A stretch of DNA of 64,000 nucleotides from positions 158,630-222,629 of the forward strand of contig WBMW01000009.1 in NCBI GenBank assembly GCA_013396635.1. Reading direction: 5' to 3'. Position 1 is the first letter of the stretch. The number at the start of each line of letters is the position of its first letter. The position numbers and the translations under genes were made by a program. The notes below the pieces were generated by a model, which saw only the letters and a program-made list of their open reading frames with translations, was not told the origin of the DNA and ran no database searches. Source of the stretch: Penelope pileata. Lineage: Eukaryota; Chordata; Aves; Galliformes; Cracidae. Positions 57,101 to 61,492 of this stretch are shown piece by piece.

Positions 57101-60100
57101 AGGAAGCTCAGGATGCTCACAGTAACTTACAGGAAGCTTAAGAAGAGCTCAGCTTCACACCAACTCAGTGCAAAGCTCAACAACGCAGCTCTCCTACGTG
57201 TATAACACATTTATATCACATTTGTATTCCAAGGACTGCGATAACACTCGATCACCATCTTACTAAAAGCTTTCTGGGTTTTAAGCTTTACAGGAATATT
57301 CAGACTATTTCTGCGGTCCTGAAATATAATGGGACATCAAATATCAAAAGAACTGCAAGGAGTGAATTGTTTCTCTAACACACATCAAGCTCACATCTTC
57401 CCTTCGAAGAAGCCTGCCCATGAACAGCCATGGCTTCACCTTTCCCCACCCAACACCGCATTCCTACAGAGCACCAGAAGAGCCAGGCCCCCGAACACAA
57501 AATGACAGGGTTACGAAGCACACAGCAGAATCAAGCAGCACGCGAGTCACAAAGCTTCAATTACTTTATTTTAAACCCTGCAATAACTCCAAATGTTAAA
57601 CAGTGAATTACTAACTTTCGCTGCTGAGGTCGGATAAAAATAAGCCCTAAGGCTGCTGATTTGCCATATTTAGGATGGTCAAAGCGAAGCAACGACAAAC
57701 ATCTGGTATGATTCTTTCTGGAATTTTGACTATTTCTTCCAGGTCAGAGAAGGAAAGCACTGAGCTCACTCACACAGCATCTCGATTCTTTCGGCGCAGT
57801 GCTTAATAGGATTCAGGAGCAGCCTGCCCTCCCGCCTCCCACATATTTAAGCTGTTAATACTTCTGCAGCAGAGGGGAAAAGCCCACATGGAACGAAGGT
57901 CTGAGTGCATGAAGCACGAGGGAGCAGGCACAGGGAAGCCTCCTGCACACCCACACTGCTACAGCACGGTGAGGGCTGCTGAAGTCAAGCCAGTCTGTTT
58001 CAGTTCCCACTGCATGCCTTCCATTTCTAACAGATGCATATTTCTTAGTTAAACTCCTCAATAACAGCATTTTGTTCTCACAAGATTTGCATAACTCGTG
58101 CTTAAGCCCTGATGAATCCTCACGGTCACCGGTGAGATCATAACCAGATCTGCCCAAAGTAACCTGACAAAGAAACACCAACTCCAGTTTCATCTCCCAC
58201 TGAAGGAAGCAGCCAACCCTCCTTGTTTCGCTGTGCTGTGATTCTACTACAGATGCTGCAGTCCTACAGGAGGTAAAAATACAGAAACTGCTGCCATAGC
58301 GTAACACTAAGTGCTCCTCACTACCACATGTTGAAGTAGGAAAAGAGAAGCACAGCAGAAAAGATTCTACCCAAGACAAGCTTGGTAAACTTTGAGCATA
58401 AGAACATCAGCCGCTTGTGCCAGGGCACTCGTAGTGCTGAGCACAAGGAAGCCCATGTATTTCCCATGTGAGAAACAACAAGCAAATATTCAACTCCACG
58501 TTACACCAGCAATTCCATCCAACCTCCTACAAGCCAGCTTGGAGAGGAAACAGAGTGAGCAGACAGCAGAAGACCCCAAATAAATGTATTACCTCAGAGA
58601 ACACAGCTGGAAGAGATGGAAATGCTGATCCTTCTCTTGCAACCTACACCTGCTGCCCCTTACCTGCATTTCAGGACAGCATCAGGCCTATCTGCCACCA
58701 GCATCTCCCAGCACTGCGTGGAACTCCCTCTAGTGCAAACTAAACCAGGCCACTCCACTTATACAGGTCTGTCACGTTTTTATGCTGATCAAAGATCTCC
58801 AAGTTTCACCTCTTAAAAAAAAAAAATAAATGGGAAAGCTGGCAGGGCTTCTATTGCAAAATCCCACTTACTTTGAAGAAAGCCCATGATCTGAAATTAA
58901 TAGAGTTTTCTCATAGTTTGCAAAAGCACTCATTTGGACAGACCTCACTCAGAGGGAAGGGGACAGGTGTCCCCTGGTGTTGGCACATGGAAGGTCTGAG
59001 CTAGATAAGCTGAACATAAACAGGAAAAAGATTATGAAAATAAAGTGGTTTGGGAGGCAAAGGAGGAAGCACGACCACACAATTGTCAGGTTTTTAAACT
59101 ATAGGAAGCATTTAAGCATTTCTCCATGTCCTAGCATTCAGGATACATCAGCAGAGAGGAGTTCTGCCCCAGGGTGCTTTAAAGAACGGCTCCCTCATAT
59201 TGATTGAAGTAATCCACAGCTAAAAAGAAAAACCTGCGATACAGATGGCAAGAACAGAGACAGTGGATCTTAAACAGAAGATGGTGGATTTTAGCTGTAT
59301 TGAGCCTTTAACTCACTGTTCTAGGTGACACAGTAACACAAAAGAAAGATTTCCTTTCCTATTTTACCCTTGTGCCATTAGTTGTGCCATTTTCTCAGTC
59401 CCCTTTTTGCTCTCTGGAGAGTTAAAAAAAAACAACCTTGATCAATGGGGAAGAGCTCCCAAAGGAGGACATCCACCAGCACCTGCCACAACACGAGTAA
59501 ATATCTTCAATGCATGTTGGACAAAGGAGGCAATAAGAAGGAAAAGCCTGTAAGGATCACTGTGGCAGCAACTCTATTCATCATCTATTCAGTTGAAATT
59601 GCTGATGTGAATCATTTTAGGGAGCCTCCTAAGAGATGCAAAACATGAAGCTCCTACTTCAGCTTCCTCACACCTCAGCACAGGAAAAAGCCCCTCTGCA
59701 GAAGACAACCTCTGCACCAACAAGCATCTTCCAAGGACAAACTACGTTTCTCAGCAAAAAGTTATTTCCTGCAGTTCTTACAGGCAGCCAGGAAAGCACC
59801 TTTTGCCATGAGACCCATCTCCCTGACATAGCAGAACCAACAGAACACGTGAGAAAGGCCTTTACAGTTTAATCTTCAGTTCTGCTTCTCTTTAAAGACT
59901 TCATTTCCGCACACTTGCAGAGCTTTAAAGAAAATAGATAATAAAAACCATGAATGGATCTCTCCAATAAACTTTTATATGCAAGCAAGGTCCATGTTTA
60001 ACCAGTAAGGCGGTGAGACTTGCTTGGGAACAACACGTTATCTTCAGATTAACTGCCCACACCTCCTGAGCTCTCTCACTTGAGACACCTCAACCCTTCT

Positions 60101-61492
60101 AGGACAGCTGCTTCATCGTGAATTTCTCCCACTGCTGCTCCAAAAAGCAACCTATTCAAGCCTACATCACCTGTTAGCAAACATAACCAAACTTTTGTAA
60201 CTCCTGTCCCTTAAAGCCAAGTGAAAAATTTCACTTTTCCATCACAAACAGCAGGCAGCAGCTCCTGCTGGCCCACAGCCCACCAAGGTAGGGGCTGCAA
60301 TTTAATACCTCTTCCTCATTTCACTTTATTTGCTACATCGTTTAGACAAAAGTAAACAGAGAAGTAGGCAGCAAGGAGGATGTAAGCACAGTCTCACACA
60401 ACTAAAAACAAAATAAAATAAAATCAGATGTTTGAGACTTGAACAGTTGGACAGCAATCTCTAGAAGTCATCCCAAAAAGCTGCTATATTTCTTTAGAGC
60501 TCCAGACATCCCTCTCACCCCAGAACTTTTCTAACTCTATGCAACAAATTAAGGCCGCAACTGCCATTATAAAGTGAATTTTGTACTAATGTAGAACAAC
60601 CAATAGCTGAGTATTCTCACTAGCACAGAACTCTCTCAGTAAATCTCCAGGCAAGCTACAATTCAAGTCTGAGGTTAATACTGAGAATGAAACAAGAATT
60701 TGAAGATTTTTTTTTTTTTTTAAATTACTGGTGTGGTTTGTACTCCTTCGAGCAGATATCCCCTGTTGCTAGGCAAGCACACTTTTAAATACTGATCTTC
60801 AGAAAGTGTGACAACCAGCAAAAACTTTCTAACATGAACAAGTCTACTTGAGGAGGATACAAATCACTAAAACCATTAATGAAAAGTAGCAATTAAAAAA
60901 GCCCTTCTGCTCGCCCAGCTGCCAAAGCAATGGAGATGCACAGGGCTCAGGAAGCAAGGAGTCTGGCACAAAGCATTTGGTGTTCCCCCAAAGCAAATAA
61001 GAGTAACAATTTCTTGTTACAGTATGTGCTTGTATTTAAATAAACGTCTGTTAAAACCACAAACATCTGCTAGACTACAAGTTGTTAAACAGCAAGATGT
61101 CCTATTCATTTAGCTACTTGCAAGCAGGTAAAATCCCTGCAGGAATCTTTTTTCAGATGTTGCTCAAAATGTCCCAGCTCTGTACAGCAGCATATCCTGC
61201 AAGCTTTACATTATCTGAAGCTAAGTGTACTTGAAGTCAGGTTTAAACCTCTCTTACCTCGATGTCAAGTACTTCCACCGTGTTGTCCAACATCTTTATT
61301 TTCATCTGTAGATCCCTCTCATGCGTTTTGGAGGGCGATAAGGCCATTGCAGTAGAGAGGTTCTGTCCTGGCTCCAAGGTGCTCACTCCAGCGTTCTTCT
61401 GGACGCCCAAACGAGAGCCAGGGGTCTGCAGGACCCTGTATGTTCCTTCTATTTCTCCCATGTTTCAACATTGAACAGAGTCCAAACGGAAC
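1..61492 (-). CDS. FARP2: FARP2 gene, minus strand, 25 coding exons, partial at the C-terminal end
   Basis: This is a Rho-family guanine nucleotide exchange factor. Known FARP2 acts at the plasma membrane on Rac1/Cdc42, downstream of plexin-A1/semaphorin-3A in axons and of integrins in osteoclasts. The translated exons align in order with human FARP2 from MGEIEGTYRVLQT to FKSHVYFFRAESKYT. Domain order is FERM, FERM-adjacent, Ser/Pro linker, DH, PH1, PH2. I assembled 3057 coding nt (1019 codons) with every junction in phase. FARP2 is chosen over its paralogue FARP1 because of the N-terminus (EGTYRVLQT) and the PH2 segment DDYPLASLPLLGY...EADGIQKDYVF. Exons are listed separately. About 40 C-terminal codons, the 3' UTR, the promoter and the 5' untranslated exon are outside the window. 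Confidence 0.96.
777..1126 (+). repeat. Left LTR copy
   Basis: This copy shares long near-identical blocks with 2494-2868, including the segment around GGATCACCTGCACCTGTAAC and the segment with AGGGCCAGCCAGGCAGAGGG. The TG start is clear; the end is inferred from where similarity stops. A TAGATAAGG motif near 913 could be a TATA-like box. Confidence 0.7.
1127..2493 (+). other. Interior of the LTR element, no recognisable retroviral genes
   Basis: Short open frames (for example 1190-1390, 66 codons) have no family I recognise. The stretch 1495-1625 is almost pure purine (GAA/GGAA-rich), and 1801-1870 has imperfect AAGAAATGG repeats. Since FARP2 is read from the other strand, these become long pyrimidine tracts in the FARP2 pre-mRNA. 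Confidence 0.5.
2494..2868 (+). repeat. Right LTR copy
   Basis: This copy is about 25 bp longer than the left one, mostly from a duplicated AGAGATCAGA-type segment around 2678-2706. Scattered substitutions between the copies show that the insertion is not recent. Confidence 0.7.
2992..3099 (-). CDS. FARP2: FARP2 coding exon 24 (residues 936-971, start of PH2)
   Basis: This 108-nt phase-0 exon has acceptor TCTGTGCCAG and donor CAG|GTGAGC. It encodes NQLSGYLLRKFKNSNGWQKL then WVVFTNFCLFFYKTHQ, the first strands of the second PH domain, with the basic loop RKFKNSNGWQKLW. It is almost identical to human. The LTR element ends 123 bp beyond its donor. Confidence 0.97.
3994..4106 (-). CDS. FARP2: Duplicate of exon 23: candidate mutually exclusive exon
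   Basis: The 113 nt between acceptor TGTTTCTCCAG and donor CAG|GTAAAA encode LPPRYLLGQAQRPNTITHVC then WYRNQSLSLSDYLCMIQ. The NTxxHVCWYRNxSxSxxD core matches exon 23 at 12 of 24 positions. Entry (2 nt) and exit (phase 0) are identical to exon 23, so it can replace it. Using both copies would read into a TGA, and skipping both also shifts the frame. It lacks the acidic SLEQESEDD part. A second acceptor 27 nt upstream (start 4133) is also in frame. The pyrimidine tract is long, and a CCTAAC branch-like site lies at about 4172-4177. Confidence 0.75.
5355..5518 (-). CDS. FARP2: FARP2 coding exon 23 (residues 881-935, acidic inter-PH linker)
   Basis: This 164-nt exon has acceptor CTCCTCCCCCAG and donor GAG|GTACCG. 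It encodes SSDEVSLEQESEDDIHSSRS, SLDRQSHHRANTTMHVCWYR and NTSVSMADHSVAVE. The acidic VSLEQESEDD stretch and HRANTTMHVCWYRNTSVS are identical or nearly so in human FARP2. It joins PH1 to PH2; in known structures this linker belongs to the autoinhibited module. A paralogous copy lies 1.2 kb downstream in the gene. Confidence 0.95.
6218..6336 (-). CDS. FARP2: FARP2 coding exon 22 (residues 841-881, PH1 C-terminal helix)
   Basis: This 119-nt exon has acceptor GTCTTGCAG and donor AACA|GTAAGT. It encodes TRLEMGKWMEDLNMAIEMAK then KSTEKSDVLLDNSICNRSN. The first half is the C-terminal PH1 helix with the invariant Trp (KWMEDLN). The second half differs from the human linker. The single A left over is completed either by exon 23 (GA, Arg) or by the alternative exon at 3994-4106 (AG, Lys). 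Confidence 0.94.
7271..7353 (-). CDS. FARP2: FARP2 coding exon 21 (residues 814-841, PH1)
   Basis: This 83-nt exon has acceptor CCTTCCTGCAG and donor CAAG|GTAACA. It encodes VEESENEWAVPHCFTIYSAQ then KTIVVAA, with Ser841 split. These are the later PH1 strands (human VEESDNEWSVPHCFTIYAAQ). The pyrimidine tract of the acceptor is a long T run in the transcript, visible as the A run at 7366-7377 on the plus strand. Confidence 0.95.
7650..7670 (-). CDS. FARP2: Candidate in-frame 21-nt microexon in PH1
   Basis: The 21 nt would encode LIVLDPP between HGML (exon 20) and VEESENEW (exon 21), both phase-0 boundaries. The acceptor side reads TTGTTTTTGTGTTTGATTTGCAG, with a good branch-like TGCTAAT about 30 nt upstream. 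The donor CCG|GTAAGT is near-ideal. Neither the human nor the paralogue protein as I remember it contains this insert, so it may be tissue-restricted or a chance pair of sites. It is predicted from splice signals and phase alone. Confidence 0.45.
8056..8145 (-). CDS. FARP2: FARP2 coding exon 20 (residues 784-813, PH1)
   Basis: This 90-nt phase-0 exon has acceptor CTGTCTCTCAG and donor TTG|GTAAGT. It encodes FSDMLLYTSKGVTGTNQFKI then HGHLPLHGML, the central strands of PH1. It ends exactly where the candidate 21-nt microexon would be inserted. Confidence 0.95.
8540..8608 (-). CDS. FARP2: FARP2 coding exon 19 (residues 761-783, start of PH1)
   Basis: This 69-nt phase-0 exon has acceptor TTTCCTCTGCAG and donor CTG|GTGGGT. 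It encodes EFIREGCLYKLTKKGLQQRM then FFL, the first two strands of the first pleckstrin-homology domain. It matches human EFIREGCLHKLTKKGLQQRM except at one residue. Confidence 0.95.
9410..9540 (-). CDS. FARP2: FARP2 coding exon 18 (residues 717-760, end of DH)
   Basis: This 131-nt exon has acceptor TTCCCTACAG and donor CGG|GTAAGC. It encodes ALKEVTEMTSQLQHSLIRLE, NFQKLTELQHDLIGIDNLTA and PGR. This is the long last DH helix (alpha-6) running into PH1. In known FARP structures this helix helps block the GTPase-binding site. The human segment is ALKAITEVTTTLQHILIRLE. Confidence 0.95.
10232..10469 (-). CDS. FARP2: FARP2 coding exon 17 (residues 638-717, DH core)
   Basis: This 238-nt exon is the largest ordinary one. 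It has acceptor GATTCAACAG and donor CGCA|GTGAGT. It encodes EFTSYLQKHDEVLTELEKAT, KRLKKLETVYKEFELQKVCY, LPLNTFLLKPIQRLMHYKLI and LGRLCKHYTAEHRDFADCR. LPLNTFLLKPIQRLMHYKLIL is conserved region 3 of the DH domain, the most diagnostic RhoGEF motif and the main Rac/Cdc42-binding helix. Confidence 0.97.
10978..11059 (-). CDS. FARP2: FARP2 coding exon 16 (residues 610-637, DH)
   Basis: This 82-nt exon has acceptor TGTGTTTCAG. It encodes EGKTNAHVKGDYQRIGDVML then RNMRTLK. QRIGDxMLRNM is the DH segment with the conserved IGDxxL helix. The donor AAG|GTGGCT is weak at +4 and +5, but phase and homology (human RNMRQLK|EFTSY) place it here. Nearby alternatives would break the frame. Confidence 0.93.
12203..12336 (-). 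CDS. FARP2: FARP2 coding exon 15 (residues 566-610, DH)
   Basis: This 134-nt exon has acceptor TTCTTCCTGCAG and donor CTG|GTAAGC. It encodes WFRSAVIKENAMPEGLMTLL, FSNIDPIYEFHRGFLKEIEQ and RLSL, with W610 split. The LFSNIDPIYEFHRGFLKEIEQRL helix is the canonical DH CR1-CR2 connection shared by FARP and related RhoGEFs. Confidence 0.96.
13309..13398 (-). CDS. FARP2: FARP2 coding exon 14 (residues 536-565, start of DH)
   Basis: This 90-nt phase-0 exon has acceptor GCTCTTTCAG and donor GTG|GTAAGG. It encodes RYPTDKAYFIAKEILATERT then YLKDLEVITV. This is conserved region 1 of the Dbl-homology domain, with the catalytic-face motif ILATERTYLKDLEVI and the invariant Glu (E of ATERT) expected to contact the GTPase switch 1. 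Confidence 0.95.
14935..15113 (-). CDS. FARP2: FARP2 coding exon 13 (residues 476-535, Ser/Pro linker)
   Basis: This 179-nt exon has acceptor CCCCTCCAG and donor AAG|GTGAGC. It encodes LPVDHSELSSLVLKSPLGLN, PAFPVNLNAAGQGSSPLLSP and VLSDAGGARIEEDDEMKRK. The GSSPLLSPVLSDAGGA block is shared with human FARP2 and anchors the assignment; the rest of the linker is diverged. It needs one base (G) from exon 12 and ends on a complete codon just before the DH domain. Confidence 0.94.
15114..24196 (-). other. FARP2: Long FARP2 intron between exons 13 and 12 (and 3' UTR of the short form, if made)
   Basis: About 9 kb without recognisable repeats. The 16540-17680 part and the area near 18650 are GC-richer. 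If exon 12 ends at its own stop, its 3' UTR would extend downward from 24196. The first AATAAA on the minus strand that I find is at 22467-22462, a weak candidate polyadenylation signal. Confidence 0.5.
24197..25435 (-). CDS. FARP2: FARP2 exon 12: linker, with a 412-codon open extension ending in TGA
   Basis: The acceptor is CTTTCCCTCAG before 25435. The frame opens SVAFTEGLRAPGSP (human SISFPEGLRTPASP) and stays open to a TGA at 24199-24197. Full-length FARP2 must leave this exon after one base of a codon, because exon 13 begins with two bases. Phase-correct donors are at 25189 (CAAG|GTGTTG, weak but closest to the human exon length), at FG|GTAGTG just beyond it, and at 24283 (ACTG|GTGAGA, strong). 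If no donor is used, the protein is 805 residues: FERM and FA plus an acidic Ser-rich tail, with no DH or PH domains. The tail has acidic runs near DEFEFEEGSDF, many SSL/SESSS segments and an NPF tripeptide. Which form dominates cannot be decided from sequence. Confidence 0.85.
   Translation of the reverse strand, partial: SVAFTEGLRAPGSPASAAVPFHSVHSSAAPAVLPIFAESSPSSLEPRAPYTRIPEKNTPTPAEETGRKLMQQPGSPMFQSFQGVGFGSVAGNCNPTCPVVESGCGLDLDVEKSSKENRAALCKNDNDEDDFTTGVFVAEKEHQHCSRGAPLLTLANSQLQVSEEFIDDDPAEISFFAGGSEAFSYVYSGLDLKGSDFSKRGSESRGLTKDALQQNTASPQSSPDRYSTEAVDMNMEDEFEFEEGSDFNGNERPSDTSELFEVKAQASRMQSLLSPSETSSLINNRSESSSLNNLPLNGTSSLNTYSSANHSEASSMVNFPAYSVRSESSSAFQFTDIIDQLEQLSYPPTTTEDSSSTDTDSWDSETAAPLDANLFFSNPFTQATGENFAFDFQNNLKNLTQEDWTEKTHASH
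25811..25868 (-). CDS. FARP2: FARP2 coding exon 11 (residues 374-393)
   Basis: This 58-nt exon has acceptor TTTCTGCAG and donor CAG|GTCAGT. It encodes RHSKVRVSTHTSNADVPKQ, homologous to human RHSKTHTSVRALTADLPKQ. It is less conserved than the FERM exons and ends on a full codon, feeding exon 12 in phase 0. It links the FERM-adjacent region to the Ser/Pro linker. Confidence 0.92.
26394..26460 (-). mobile_element. Short CR1 3' tail fragment
   Basis: TCACAGAATCATTTATGTTG followed by ATCAAGTCCAACCATCAACC and TAACACTACCAAGTTA is the reverse complement of a CR1 3' end. About 65 bp remain in intron 11. Confidence 0.75.
27739..27807 (-). CDS. FARP2: FARP2 coding exon 10 (residues 351-374, FERM-adjacent)
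   Basis: This 69-nt exon has acceptor GGTTCACAG and donor AAAG|GTAAGT. It encodes GRTQKQLVDYIKDSGMKKTP then YE and most of R374. This is the FERM-adjacent domain, one residue-for-residue block with human GRTQKQLVDYFKDSGMKRIP. Confidence 0.95.
27953..28116 (-). CDS. FARP2: FARP2 coding exon 9 (residues 297-351, end of FERM and start of FA)
   Basis: This 164-nt exon has acceptor TTCCCAG and donor ACAG|GTATGG. It encodes GPYQDTLEFLLGSRDECKNF, WKICVEYHTFFRLFDQPKPK and AKAVFFTRGSSFRY. The C-terminal helix of F3 (CKNFWKICVEYHTFFRL) is followed by the FERM-adjacent motif with SSFRYSGRTQ, a known regulatory phosphosite region in the family. Ser351 is split with exon 10. Confidence 0.96.
29357..29452 (-). 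CDS. FARP2: FARP2 coding exon 8 (residues 265-296, FERM F3)
   Basis: This 96-nt phase-0 exon has acceptor TAATTCAG and donor TGT|GTAAGT. It encodes GNTKINTFNWSKVRKLSFKR then KRFLIKLHPEVC. This is the F3 lobe segment with the basic KLSFKRKRF stretch typical of FERM proteins. Human has H where this exon ends in C296. Confidence 0.95.
29543..29559. repeat. (CA)n microsatellite
   Basis: About eight CA units lie in intron 8, about 90 bp upstream of the exon 8 acceptor in gene order. This is a likely length polymorphism. Confidence 0.85.
30109..30256 (-). CDS. FARP2: FARP2 coding exon 7 (residues 215-264, FERM F2-F3)
   Basis: This 148-nt exon has acceptor CATTACAG and donor CCAG|GTAAGG. It encodes GQTPAESDFQVLEIARKLEM, YGIRFHLASDREGTKINLAV and SHMGVLVFQ. 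These are the highly conserved end of F2 and the first strands of the PH-like F3 lobe. The human protein differs at only two positions by my comparison (M for L in FHLAS, Q for N in KINLA). Confidence 0.97.
31839..32003 (+). mobile_element. CR1 LINE 3' end fragment
   Basis: CTGCCCAGGGAGTGGAGGAG, then TCCCTGGAGGCGTTCAAGAA, GACATGGCTCAGTGGGCAAC and TTGGACCAGATGATCTTAGA are CR1 3' sequences in the usual order. They are followed by an ATGATTCTATTGTTCTATT tail. Only the last 165 bp are present. Confidence 0.9.
32946..32990. repeat. Imperfect hairpin (inverted repeat)
   Basis: The arms AGTAATGCTGGAATAA and TTATTCCAGC...ATTACT pair over 16 bp, with a 6-nt loop (GCATTT) and one 7-nt bulge (TTTAAGC). 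The GCT/AGC can pair in two registers. The stem is too short for an ordinary miRNA precursor. It lies in intron 7. Confidence 0.6.
35978..35978. other. Ambiguous base (N) in an A run
   Basis: A single unresolved base sits inside a run of about 18 A's, so this is an assembly or sequencing uncertainty. It lies in intron 7 and affects no coding sequence. Confidence 0.95.
37126..37240 (-). CDS. FARP2: FARP2 coding exon 6 (residues 177-215, FERM F2)
   Basis: This 115-nt exon has acceptor CTGTAATAG and donor CATGT|GTAAGT. It encodes EIGDFDESEDREHLKINQYL then PNQERIQGKILEFHRKH, with Ser177 and Val215 split across the junctions. This is the second half of the F2 helical lobe. It aligns to human EIGDYDETLDREHLKVNEYL without gaps. 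Confidence 0.95.
37241..40318 (-). other. FARP2: Introns around exon 5
   Basis: Unique AT-rich intron on both sides of exon 5 (39091-39188). The 38298-38345 stretch is strongly AT-rich with short TATAATTATA-type self-complementary runs. No repeat family recognised. Confidence 0.55.
39091..39188 (-). CDS. FARP2: FARP2 coding exon 5 (residues 144-177, FERM F2)
   Basis: This 98-nt exon encodes YLFALQIKRDLAEERLTCSD then NTAALLVSHFLQ, the helical F2 lobe. The acceptor is TTTTCAG. Two donors one base apart look possible. CAGT|GTTAGT is chosen because the extra T is needed to make Ser177 with the CT that opens exon 6, as in human SHLLQ|SEIGD. The +3 T makes this donor weaker than its neighbours. 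Confidence 0.94.
40319..40397 (-). CDS. FARP2: FARP2 coding exon 4 (residues 118-144, FERM F1-F2)
   Basis: This 79-nt exon has acceptor CTTGTAG and donor AG|GTAAAG. It completes R118 and encodes PKTTMLRLAVKFFPPDPGQL then QEEYT and most of R144. The LRLAVKFFPPDPxQLQEEYTR block is the diagnostic F1-F2 junction of FARP-type FERM domains. The human version differs only near its start (PKNVVLRL). Confidence 0.95.
42809..43302 (+). mobile_element. CR1 LINE 3' fragment
   Basis: This matches the bird CR1 3' region as I know it: GGGTTGCATTAGGCAAAGC, then the block with GAGAGAGCTGGGGCTGCTCA, then AACATCAGGAAGCACTTCT, ending with TTCCAACCTCAACCTTTCTGTGATTCTT. It is truncated at 5' as usual for CR1 and lies antisense to FARP2 in intron 4. 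Confidence 0.93.
43923..43965 (-). CDS. FARP2: FARP2 coding exon 3 (residues 104-117, FERM F1)
   Basis: This is a small 43-nt exon. The acceptor is AATTTCAG and the donor CGGA|GTAAGT. It encodes IWLEPMKPVIKQVR and the first base of the next Arg codon, the end of the F1 lobe (human IWLEPMKPIIRQIR). It is too short for an ORF search and was identified by homology and phase. It leaves 1 nt that is completed by exon 4. Confidence 0.93.
45276..45380 (-). CDS. FARP2: FARP2 coding exon 2 (residues 69-103, FERM F1)
   Basis: This 105-nt exon is phase 0 at both ends. It has an acceptor with a long pyrimidine run ending CTTAG and a donor TGG|GTATGT. It encodes SKYYGQTLLTEVYKHLNLIE and then SDYFGIEFQNIQSCW, the ubiquitin-like F1 lobe of FERM with the family hallmark LNLxExDYFG. 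It matches the human segment starting PKCDGQVLLTQVWKRLNLVE over exactly 35 residues. Confidence 0.95.
45509..45570 (-). mobile_element. Short degenerate CR1 tail fragment
   Basis: AAGTTGGAAGGGGCCTCTGG followed by AGGTCAGCTC is the usual reverse-orientation CR1 end sequence. It is embedded in diverged flanks in intron 2, about 130 bp upstream (in gene order) of exon 2. Confidence 0.55.
46238..46750 (-). mobile_element. CR1 LINE 3' fragment, chicken-type subfamily
   Basis: On the minus strand this reads from the GAGAGCCACAAAGATGGGG block through the segment with GGGGCAGCGCTGAGCTCTGC and GACAGCGACAGGGCC. It ends in GTTTCCAACTCGGGATTTTCTGTGATTATAGGA. That order is typical of young CR1 subfamilies of chicken and relatives, and it is the best species clue in the window. 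The upstream limit is approximate. Confidence 0.88.
48690..49115 (+). mobile_element. Degenerate CR1-like fragment
   Basis: Phrases such as GAGAAACTGGAGAAGCTAGAGCAGGTCCAG, a central TCAGGCAACACTCAGGAG and GACTCAGCTGGACAAAGCCA follow CR1 order, but with many differences. It appears to be an old copy lacking the terminal repeats. The boundaries are rough. Confidence 0.55.
55585..55618. repeat. T/C homopyrimidine tract
   Basis: An almost pure T and CT run (plus strand) in intron 2; the FARP2 transcript carries the purine complement. It is a simple low-complexity sequence. Confidence 0.8.
61258..61492 (-). CDS. FARP2: FARP2 coding exon 1 (start codon, residues 1-68)
   Basis: The acceptor (TTTTCTTCTAG before 61492) and donor (GAG|GTAAGA after 61258) are both strong. 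The ATG at 61461-61459 opens MGEIEGTYRVLQTPGSRLGV, which matches the human FARP2 N-terminus, so this start is secure. The segment 61462-61492 is 5' UTR, so at least one untranslated exon must lie upstream. The exon carries the disordered N-terminus and the first FERM strand (MKIKMLDNTVEVLDIE). It ends on a complete codon. Confidence 0.95.

Larger units (their letters stand above)
45381..61257 (-). other. FARP2: FARP2 intron 2 by gene order (exon 1 to exon 2), 15.9 kb
   Basis: This is the longest intron. It holds the CR1 pieces at 45509-45570, 46238-46750 and 48690-49115, a T/C tract at 55585-55618, a T run at 60707-60721 and otherwise unique AT-rich sequence. Open frames up to 174 codons occur (57855-58379, minus) without splice context or recognisable homology. 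Confidence 0.7.

Noticed and set aside
57855..58379. 174-codon open frame on the minus strand
   Set aside because: It lies inside intron 2, has no recognisable family, and its Cys/Ser/Leu-rich composition is that of chance translation. A frame of this length is not surprising in 64 kb read in six frames.
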